Shown piece by piece: positions 1 through 4,796 of a DNA stretch of 5,210 nt. The translations under genes were made by a program, and so were the position numbers. The notes under the pieces are model-generated. The model was given only the letters and a program-made list of their open reading frames with translations. It did not search any database and was not told the DNA's origin. Origin of the DNA: an uncultured Bacillota bacterium (lineage in GTDB: Bacteria; Bacillota; Clostridia; Tissierellales; Tepidimicrobiaceae); the NCBI GenBank assembly GCA_937967955.1, contig CALBUB010000104.1:1-5210 (forward strand), read 5' to 3'. The first letter of the stretch is position 1. Every line of letters begins with the position of its first letter.

Positions 1-72
1 ATATATGATGTAGATATAATGTTTATTGGCTTATGTAAAAAATGCAAGAAGAAAGATAAGTTGGAGTGTTAG
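1..72 (+). CDS. Fur-family metalloregulator, C-terminal end only (partial)
   Basis: Frame 1 is open from the window edge to a TAG at 70-72 and gives 23 residues; the rest of the gene lies to the left. The visible tail contains the stretch FIGLCKKCKKK. In Fur, PerR and Zur proteins the C-terminal dimerisation domain ends in a similar phrase (hydrophobic-x-G-[IVL]-C-x2-C followed by charged residues), where the two cysteines help hold a structural zinc. The cysteines here are residues 12 and 15 of the fragment, and a third cysteine is the last residue. Fur-family proteins are cytoplasmic, metal- or peroxide-sensing DNA-binding repressors. Which metal this one senses cannot be told, because the DNA-binding and sensing-site residues are outside the window. 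The call rests on a short match, so a different zinc-binding protein is possible. Confidence 0.65.
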   Translation: MYDVDIMFIGLCKKCKKKDKLEC

Positions 73-90
73 ATAAGGAATTTATATATA

Positions 91-174
91 AGAGGGAGTT
101 ACTATCAAATTGGCCTAGCGCAAGGTAAGGAATTAAGGGCATTTTCAACAATAAAAGTTCTCCCTTATTCCATA
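91..174 (+). other. Self-complementary intergenic DNA, possible RNA fold of unknown class
   Basis: The gap between the Fur-like gene and the next promoter holds an imperfect inverted repeat. GGAATTAAGGG at 129-139 pairs with CCCTTATTCC at 162-171 (10 pairs, one bulged T), and TTTT 142-145 can pair with AAAA 153-156 inside the loop. AGGGAG at 93-98 can alternatively pair with CTCCCT at 160-165, so two folds compete for the same strand. No run of T follows on either strand, so it is not a convincing intrinsic terminator. I do not recognise a riboswitch or T-box core in it. It could be a 3' structure of the upstream mRNA or chance pairing in AT-rich DNA. Confidence 0.3.
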
Positions 175-206
175 GGGTTGTTTATATACCATATTAATAC
201 ATTTAA

Positions 207-235
207 TTGAATTACTCCTAAATAAGTAATATAAT
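207..235 (+). promoter_or_regulatory. Sigma-A type promoter for the DUF5714 gene
   Basis: A -35-like TTGAAT at 207-212 (four of six matches to TTGACA) is followed after exactly 17 bp by a perfect TATAAT at 230-235. Transcription would start near 242-243, which gives a leader of about 75 nt before the ATG at 317. This is the best promoter-like sequence in the window, and it shows that the DUF5714 gene need not depend on read-through from the Fur-like gene. Confidence 0.65.
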
Positions 236-236
236 G

Positions 237-270
237 AACTTTAGGCAGACATATAGGTTTGCCTAAAGTT
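237..270. promoter_or_regulatory. 34-bp palindrome over the transcription start, probable operator (DtxR/IdeR-like)
   Basis: The arms AACTTTAGGCAGAC (237-250) and GTTTGCCTAAAGTT (257-270) are inverted copies over 14 positions; the only departure is a G opposite T at 248/259. They are separated by the 6-base spacer ATATAG. The repeat begins two bases after the TATAAT box and covers the expected start point, where a bound repressor would block initiation. The right part, TAGGTTTGCCTAA, differs at one of 13 positions from the core TAGGTTAGCCTAA of the DtxR/IdeR operator consensus, which suggests an iron- or manganese-responsive DtxR-family repressor. No T-run follows, so it is not a terminator, although transcript from it could form a hairpin. 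The identity of the regulator is inferred. Confidence 0.6.
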
Positions 271-305
271 GTATATGTAGGTAATTAAATATAGTATAGA
301 TAAGT

Positions 306-311
306 AGGTGA
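306..311 (+). promoter_or_regulatory. Ribosome binding site that fixes the DUF5714 start at 317
   Basis: AGGTGA at 306-311 matches the anti-Shine-Dalgarno complement and sits 5 bases before the ATG at 317. The in-frame GTG at 308 lies inside this site, so it would be part of the ribosome binding site and not the start codon. Confidence 0.75.
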
Positions 312-316
312 CCATA

Positions 317-1045
317 ATGGAAAAGATAAATAAGTCAAATAAACGTACTACAGACTGTATGATATGTGGTAAAGAACTAGTTTACTTTGAAGATTTTAAA
401 GAAGTAGAATGTATGTATTGCCATGAAAAATATAAAGCAAATGTAACTTGTTTAGATGGCCATTATGTTTGTGATACATGCCATTCAATGGATGCTATTG
501 GACTAATAGAAAAGTATTGTATAGAAACTGATAAGACAAATCCTGTGGAGATGGCTATAGAACTTATGAAAAGTCCATCTATTAATATGCATGGACCTGA
601 GCATCATTTTCTTGTACCAGCTGTTTTAATAGCTTCATATTACAACCTATTAGATAAAAAAGACCTAAAGGCAAGGAAACTTAAAGTAGCAAAGGTGAGA
701 GCCAAAGATATTAAAGGTGGCTTCTGTGGTTTTTATGGTAATTGTGGAGCAGCAGTAGGTACTGGAATGTATGTAAGTATCATTTTAGGAGCAACTCCAT
801 TGACTAAGGATAGCTGGGGTCTTGCAAATTTGATGACAGGTACTGCTTTAATAGCTATGGCCCATATTGGTGGACCTAGGTGTTGCAAAAGAAATTCCTT
901 TACTGCCATAAAAGAAGCTGCCAAATTTACAGCTGAACATTTTAATGTAAAGCTTTATGATTACGAAAACTATGATCCTATTTGTACCTTTAAATCTAAA
1001 AATAGAGAGTGTCTAAAAGGTGAATGCCCATACTATGGAAAATAG
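317..1045 (+). CDS. DUF5714 domain-containing cysteine-rich protein
   Basis: This 242-residue soluble protein has no signal peptide or clear membrane anchor. I recognise it as a DUF5714 protein; the biochemical function is unknown to me. It holds 15 cysteines. The first 55 residues look like a zinc-ribbon or knuckle region, with C14-x2-C17, C32-x2-C35, C45 and C52-x2-C55. A conserved-looking HGPEHH motif lies at 92-97. Residues 134-150 read GGFCGFYGNCGAAVGTG (C137, C143) and are followed by C189-C190 and a C-terminal set C223, C232, C237. The glycine-rich CGAAVG segment resembles the C-GCAxxG-C-C family of putative redox proteins, so metal or redox chemistry is plausible but inferred. The start is the ATG at 317, because the upstream in-frame GTG (308) lies inside the ribosome binding site. 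The gene appears to be monocistronic, under a promoter with an operator-like palindrome. Confidence 0.8.
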   Translation: MEKINKSNKRTTDCMICGKELVYFEDFKEVECMYCHEKYKANVTCLDGHYVCDTCHSMDAIGLIEKYCIETDKTNPVEMAIELMKSPSINMHGPEHHFLVPAVLIASYYNLLDKKDLKARKLKVAKVRAKDIKGGFCGFYGNCGAAVGTGMYVSIILGATPLTKDSWGLANLMTGTALIAMAHIGGPRCCKRNSFTAIKEAAKFTAEHFNVKLYDYENYDPICTFKSKNRECLKGECPYYGK

Positions 1046-1093
1046 TGTTGTTATTGTATCTTATTAGGATAATATAATAAAAGCAGTTAGGAT

Positions 1094-1102
1094 TGTTATA
1101 AT
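1094..1102 (+). promoter_or_regulatory. Extended -10 element (TGTTATAAT), possible promoter
   Basis: TG-T-TATAAT at 1094-1102 is a perfect extended -10 box. No good -35 is found 16-18 bp upstream. It lies just ahead of the small palindrome at 1107-1121. It may be a second promoter for the oxidoreductase gene or chance in AT-rich DNA. Confidence 0.25.
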
Positions 1103-1105
1103 TTA

Positions 1106-1129
1106 GACTATCATTGATAGTTATTTTTT
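1106..1129 (+). terminator. Weak intrinsic terminator after the DUF5714 gene
   Basis: ACTATC (1107-1112) and GATAGT (1116-1121) form a 6-bp stem around an ATT loop, with a possible added G-T pair at 1106/1122. TTTTTT at 1124-1129 follows. The stem is short and AT-rich, so termination would be inefficient. The same bases are a 7-1-7 inverted repeat and could instead be a protein-binding site. Confidence 0.45.
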
Positions 1130-1189
1130 AAATCTTATATAATTCATATGGGGTCAAGCAATTTAATACATGGCCTTTATGCTATTTTT

Positions 1190-1218
1190 TTGCCTGTTTA
1201 AGCAAGTAAATATAAAAT
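1190..1218 (+). promoter_or_regulatory. Candidate promoter for the GltD-like oxidoreductase
   Basis: TTGCCT (1190-1195) and TAAAAT (1213-1218, five of six matches to TATAAT) are separated by 17 bp. Transcription would start near 1225, about 20 nt before the ATG at 1245, with the ribosome binding site between them. The -35 is only a partial match. Confidence 0.4.
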
Positions 1219-1229
1219 ACAAAATAAGT

Positions 1230-1235
1230 AAGGGA
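1230..1235 (+). promoter_or_regulatory. Ribosome binding site that favours the ATG at 1245
   Basis: AAGGGA at 1230-1235 lies 9 bases before the ATG at 1245 but only 3 bases before the in-frame TTG at 1239, which is too close for that codon to be used. The ATG is therefore the preferred start. Confidence 0.6.
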
Positions 1236-1244
1236 TGATTGGTA

Positions 1245-2513
1245 ATGAACGAGGAACAAGATTTTCTAGTATCAGAAGCTAATAGATGTTTATTATGTAA
1301 AAATCCAAGATGTCAAAATAAATGTCCTATCAATACTGCAATTCCCCAAGTAATTAAGCTATTTAGAGAAGGAGAATTAGATAAAGCTGGAGAGCTATTG
1401 TTTAAAAATAATCCATTATCAGCCGTCTGTTCTATAATATGTCCCCATGAAAACCAATGTAAAGGCAATTGCATAATGGGAATAAAGGGAGAGCCTATAG
1501 AATTTTATGAAATAGAAGAATTCATATCTAATAAGTACATTAGAAATTTGAACTTAAAACCTGAAGCAGATTTAGAGGATAGGATTGCAATTGTCGGTTC
1601 TGGACCAGCAGGTATGACAGTAGCATTTATATTAGCCCAGAAAGGATATAAAGTGACCATGTTTGAAAAAAATGAGAAAATAGGCGGGGTATTAAGATAC
1701 GGCATCCCTGAATTTAGATTACCAAAGAATATATTAGATAGATACCAAGAACTTTTAATACAATTAGGTGTAAAAATAAGACCTAATACTTTAATTGGTC
1801 CGGTACTTACCATAGATAAGTTGTTTGAAGATGGCTATAAGGCAATATTTATTGGAACAGGCGTATGGAATCAAAGGACCTTAAATATAAAAGGAGAAAG
1901 TTTAGGCCATGTACACTATGCAATAGATTATTTAAAATCCCCCTCAGTATACAATCTAGGTAAAAGGGTTATAGTCATTGGTGCAGGAAACACGGCAATG
2001 GATTCAGCACGTACTGCTAAAAGGTTAGGTGCAGAAGATGTTACAATTTTTTATAGGAAAGATTTTGAAAGTATGTCTGATACAAAACATGAAATTCAAG
2101 AAACACAGGAAGATGGAGTGAAATTTCAACTTTATAGGGTACCGGTAGAAATTACTGATAATGGTATAATATTTAGAGAAACAGAAAAGATAGTAGATGA
2201 AGATGGTAAAACTAAGTTTATCGAAAAAGAAGGTACAGAAACCTTATATGAATGCGATTCAGTATTGATTGCGGTAGGACAGGCTCCTAAAAATGTAATA
2301 GTTGTCAACAATGCTGGCTTCATGACCAACAACAAAGGCTTATTAGTTACTTATAAAGGACAAACCACAAGGCAGGGTGTATTTGCTTCTGGAGATGTAG
2401 TTACAGGTCAGAGAACAGTAGTTGAAGCTGTAGCAAATGCAAAAGAGGTTGCTGAGTCAATGGACGAATACTGTAAAAACTTAAGATTGTTTAATAGGAA
2501 TACTTCAGCTTAA
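1245..2513 (+). CDS. NAD(P)-dependent FAD/iron-sulfur oxidoreductase, glutamate synthase small subunit (GltD/NfnL) type
   Basis: The product is 422 residues and cytoplasmic. An N-terminal iron-sulfur domain carries C15-x2-C18-x4-C23-x3-C27 and C62-x3-C66-x5-C72-x3-C76, the two-cluster cysteine pattern of this family. An FAD-binding fold follows, with GSGPAG at 118-123 and the family signature GGVLRYGIPEFRLPK at 147-161. A pyridine-nucleotide fold has GAGNTAMD at 246-253, and the closing FAD motif FASGDV is at 380-385. Family members pass electrons between NAD(P)H and a partner: GltA/GltB in glutamate synthase, NfnS in the ferredoxin:NADP transhydrogenase, or others. No partner gene is present in the window, so the acceptor and any part in glutamate synthesis are unknown. 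It is slightly short compared with the roughly 450-490 residues usual for GltD, mainly at the N-terminus. The ATG at 1245 is preferred over the in-frame TTG at 1239. Confidence 0.85.
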   Translation: MNEEQDFLVSEANRCLLCKNPRCQNKCPINTAIPQVIKLFREGELDKAGELLFKNNPLSAVCSIICPHENQCKGNCIMGIKGEPIEFYEIEEFISNKYIRNLNLKPEADLEDRIAIVGSGPAGMTVAFILAQKGYKVTMFEKNEKIGGVLRYGIPEFRLPKNILDRYQELLIQLGVKIRPNTLIGPVLTIDKLFEDGYKAIFIGTGVWNQRTLNIKGESLGHVHYAIDYLKSPSVYNLGKRVIVIGAGNTAMDSARTAKRLGAEDVTIFYRKDFESMSDTKHEIQETQEDGVKFQLYRVPVEITDNGIIFRETEKIVDEDGKTKFIEKEGTETLYECDSVLIAVGQAPKNVIVVNNAGFMTNNKGLLVTYKGQTTRQGVFASGDVVTGQRTVVEAVANAKEVAESMDEYCKNLRLFNRNTSA

Positions 2514-2532
2514 GTGGAATAAGAGCCAATAT

Positions 2533-2579
2533 AAAAAGTGCTTGGAAAACAACTCTAGTTTAGAGCTGTTTCCCAGCAC
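2533..2579 (-). terminator. Intrinsic terminator of the yeiH-like gene
   Basis: The segment 2538-2579 folds into a long hairpin: GTGCT pairs with AGCAC, GGAAA with TTTCC, CA with TG, and CTCTA with TAGAG, around a GTT loop, with two mismatches and one bulge. On the minus strand it is followed by TTTTT (AAAAA at 2533-2537 on the plus strand). It lies 11 bases past the stop codon of the minus-strand membrane protein gene. On the plus strand no T-run follows, so any action on the convergent oxidoreductase transcript would be weaker. Confidence 0.85.
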
Positions 2580-2590
2580 CTTCTACCTAA

Positions 2591-3637
2591 TTAACCTACA
2601 TAATTAGAAAATATGTGTATAAATGTCATACTGGATATAAATAATGCTAACCAAGTAAGTCCACCTAATATCATTGGTTTAAGACCTTCAGTAAATAAGT
2701 CTTTGAATTTAACTTTAAAGCCTACTCCAGCTAAAGCCATAGTGATGGAGAATTTAGAAGCTTTTTTGAAGAAACTTCCTGCCCAGCTAATATTATTAAA
2801 TAAACCAACAGAGTTAAGTACAGCCATTAATATGAATACAAGTATAAACTTAGGGAACTTTTGTACAATTATTTCCATTATAGATGGGGAACCGTTTTCA
2901 GTTGAGCCATTTCCAGCATTGGCTGCAGCTTGTTTTCTTGCTGTCATAATAGCACCTATAACTACAATTAGTACTAATAATGTGGTTCTTGCAAGTTTTA
3001 TTGTAATAGCTACATTTGAGTCAATACCGTGTAATGCACTATATGTAGATTCAGCAGCAGTAACACTTGAAGTATCGTTTATGCTAGTACCAGCTAAAAA
3101 GCCAAATTGATTATGGGTTAAATTTAAAGCAGTTGCTAAATAAGGATAACTTAAAGCTGACAATACGTCAAATAGGAATATAGCTGTCATTGCGTAGGCT
3201 ATTTCACTTTCTGCTGCACCAATAACAGATGACATAGTTGCAATAGCTGTTCCACCACAAATTGCAGTACCACTTGCTACTAAAGCTGATGTGTTTTCAG
3301 TAACTTTTAATTGTTTTCCTGCAGCAAATGCCACTAAAAATGCTATAGCAATATTAGCTAATAACAAAGGCATAGCTTTTGCGCCAAGACCTAGTATTTG
3401 ATTAAAGTTGAGTGTTGCACCAGTTAATACAATACCTAGATTTAAGAATTTTTTACCTGTCCAGGAAGTTCCAGCTTTAAACTCGCTACTTATAGAAGGC
3501 ATTACATTAACTATAAGCATTCCAATAAGTAATCCTATCATTGGACCACCAATTATTTTTTGAATTCCACCTAAATAGGTAGCTACTACTGCAATAATAG
3601 CACAAACAATAATAGCAAGTAGCTTTTTGTTATTCAT
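2591..3637 (-). CDS. YeiH/UPF0324 family membrane protein, putative sulfate/sulfite exporter
   Basis: This 348-residue polytopic inner-membrane protein has the family's usual length. Hydrophobic segments are visible at about 5-23, 31-47, 66-84, 88-106, 117-138, 145-168, 211-231, 262-280 and 317-340. Recognisable family blocks are SGTAICGGTAIA at 122-133, GTSINDTSSVTAA at 183-195 and the KLARTTLL stretch near 214-221. UPF0324 (COG2855) proteins are annotated as putative sulfate exporters, and relatives beside sulfonate-degradation genes (TauZ/SuyZ) were proposed to export sulfate or sulfite; direct transport data are scarce. Its position next to a sulfite reductase supports a sulfur oxyanion substrate, but direction and substrate are inferred. 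A GGGGG ribosome binding site at 3646-3650 lies 8 bases before the ATG. The gene is bounded on both sides by minus-strand terminators, so it is probably mostly its own transcript. Confidence 0.85.
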   Translation of the reverse strand: MNNKKLLAIIVCAIIAVVATYLGGIQKIIGGPMIGLLIGMLIVNVMPSISSEFKAGTSWTGKKFLNLGIVLTGATLNFNQILGLGAKAMPLLLANIAIAFLVAFAAGKQLKVTENTSALVASGTAICGGTAIATMSSVIGAAESEIAYAMTAIFLFDVLSALSYPYLATALNLTHNQFGFLAGTSINDTSSVTAAESTYSALHGIDSNVAITIKLARTTLLVLIVVIGAIMTARKQAAANAGNGSTENGSPSIMEIIVQKFPKFILVFILMAVLNSVGLFNNISWAGSFFKKASKFSITMALAGVGFKVKFKDLFTEGLKPMILGGLTWLALFISSMTFIHIFSNYVG

Positions 3638-3657
3638 AAAACTTTCCCCCTTTAGAC

Positions 3658-3686
3658 AAAATAAATTTAATTATAAGATTTATCAA
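3658..3686 (-). promoter_or_regulatory. Candidate promoter for the yeiH-like gene
   Basis: On the minus strand TTGATA (3681-3686, five of six -35 matches) is followed after 17 bp by TATTTT (3658-3663, four of six -10 matches), placing the start just before the ribosome binding site. A perfect TATAAT (3670-3675) lies between them but lacks a well-placed -35. A promoter here is expected because a terminator separates this gene from the reductase upstream. Confidence 0.4.
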
Positions 3687-3722
3687 TATATATAATTATT
3701 AAAAAAATAACAATCCTCTTCT

Positions 3723-3776
3723 AAAAAATATCCTTCCAAAAGGAAGGATCTATTCAATCCTTCCTTTGGATGGATA
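3723..3776 (-). terminator. Intrinsic terminator after the sulfite reductase gene
   Basis: Bases 3729-3776 form a stem of about 20 pairs with one mismatch (3734/3771), one bulged A (3741) and a 7-base loop (3750-3756). It starts about 10 bases past the reductase stop codon. On the minus strand TTTTTT follows at 3728-3723. ATCCTTCC occurs twice (3730-3737 and 3757-3764) around one GGAAGGAT (3742-3749), so a shorter tetraloop hairpin adjoining the T-run (3730-3749) can form instead. Both folds look able to terminate. Confidence 0.85.
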
Positions 3777-3786
3777 AAACTTCAAA

Positions 3787-4737
3787 TTAGCAAGTAGCAC
3801 CGCCAGTTAAGTGAAGTTCTGCATCTAATATTTCTTGTTTTCTTTCTAATATTTCATCAGATAGTAATTCTTTTTCTACATTTTCAAATCCTAATCTGTT
3901 GATGAAGTCTGCTACACGCTCACCAGTGTGACCTTTTTCTCTGTATAGTAGTATTACCTTTTCAATCATTTCAAATACTTCTTCCTTAGTCTTGAATAAC
4001 TTGTTTATAGCTATTGCTTCTTGCTTACGCTTACCCCACATTCCACCAATAGCTATTTGATAGCCTTGTTCTCCATCTGGTATAGCATCGAAGTTACATA
4101 CTCCTATACATTTTCCACAGTTATTACATTTATCAGAAATTTCTAATACACCATCAACAACTTTTGCAGCACCTACAGGACATACTTCTTCTACAGGGCA
4201 CTTTTTACATCCCATGCAAAGGTCTTTATCATAGTTTGGTACCATTTGACCAACTATAGCAAGGTCATTTGTTGTTGGTTTCATACAGCTGTTTGGACAG
4301 CCACCAACAGCAATTTTGAATTTATGTGGAAGTAATACTGTATTCCAGCCTTTGTAGAATTCATGATGTATTTCTTCAGATAGTGCAAATGTATCGATTA
4401 GACCATGTTGGCAAACAGATCCTTTACAAGCTACTATTGGACGAACTTTGGAACCAGTTCCACCAGTTTCTAGTCCTTCTTCTGCTATGAACTCTCTGAA
4501 TTCTTCAATTTTATCAAAAGGTATACCAGGGATTTCAATTGTCAATCTACTAGTAAATGTTACTTCTCCTCTTCCAAATTTTTCTGCTGCTTCTGCTATT
4601 TTCTTTTGTTGAGCTGCTGTAATCTTTCCATTAATTGTTATAATTCTTCCTGAGAAATTGTCTGTACCTCTGTTTCTTAAGAAACCTATTGCTTTTACTT
4701 GTTTTTCTTGTTCTGGAGTAACTTTTAAATTTGCCAT
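3787..4737 (-). CDS. Siroheme/[4Fe-4S] sulfite (or nitrite) reductase with ferredoxin domain, AsrC-like
   Basis: The 316-residue cytoplasmic protein would reduce sulfite to sulfide (six electrons) or nitrite to ammonia on a siroheme coupled to a [4Fe-4S] cluster. An N-terminal ferredoxin-like half-domain (about 10-80) includes SRLTIEIPGI with R64, which fits the anion/siroheme-binding arginine. The siroheme region has R99, the cluster ligands C104-x4-C109 and C147-x3-C151, and LPHKFKIAV with K139 and K141, matching the catalytic lysine pair of sulfite reductases (LPRKFKTTV in the E. coli hemoprotein). Inserted after this is a two-cluster ferredoxin domain: C174-x2-C177-x2-C180-x5-C186-P and C204-x2-C207-x2-C210-x3-C214. 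Length and layout resemble AsrC, but no AsrA or AsrB is seen, so I give no symbol. The last residue is a cysteine (GGATC end). The ribosome binding site AAGGAGGGG lies 9 bases before the ATG. It is probably co-transcribed with the rhodanese flavoprotein upstream. Sulfite is favoured over nitrite by context. Confidence 0.85.
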   Translation of the reverse strand: MANLKVTPEQEKQVKAIGFLRNRGTDNFSGRIITINGKITAAQQKKIAEAAEKFGRGEVTFTSRLTIEIPGIPFDKIEEFREFIAEEGLETGGTGSKVRPIVACKGSVCQHGLIDTFALSEEIHHEFYKGWNTVLLPHKFKIAVGGCPNSCMKPTTNDLAIVGQMVPNYDKDLCMGCKKCPVEEVCPVGAAKVVDGVLEISDKCNNCGKCIGVCNFDAIPDGEQGYQIAIGGMWGKRKQEAIAINKLFKTKEEVFEMIEKVILLYREKGHTGERVADFINRLGFENVEKELLSDEILERKQEILDAELHLTGGATC

Positions 4738-4796
4738 AAAAATTTTCCCCTCCTTAATATTTAAATAATTTATATATAAAATTTTGTTTTAAGCTT

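Noticed and set aside
237..270. Intrinsic terminator of the Fur-like gene
   Set aside because: The stem is strong but neither strand has a following T-run, and the repeat begins two bases after a well-formed -10 box, which fits an operator better.
308..316. GTG start at 308 for the DUF5714 gene
   Set aside because: The GTG is part of the AGGTGA ribosome binding site of the ATG at 317.
73..316. Riboswitch, T-box or transposon end in the first intergenic region
   Set aside because: No conserved core of a riboswitch or T-box known to me was recognised, and there is no transposase or target-site duplication around the inverted repeat.
1505..1813. Open frame of 102 codons on the minus strand
   Set aside because: It is antisense to the FAD-binding part of the oxidoreductase, which has unmistakable motifs. 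It is a shadow frame, as are the minus-strand frames at 733-924 and 2132-2335.
2613..3110. Open frame of 165 codons on the plus strand
   Set aside because: It lies wholly inside the yeiH-like gene on the opposite strand. The minus-strand product has clear family motifs and membrane segments, while this translation matches nothing and has no ribosome binding site.
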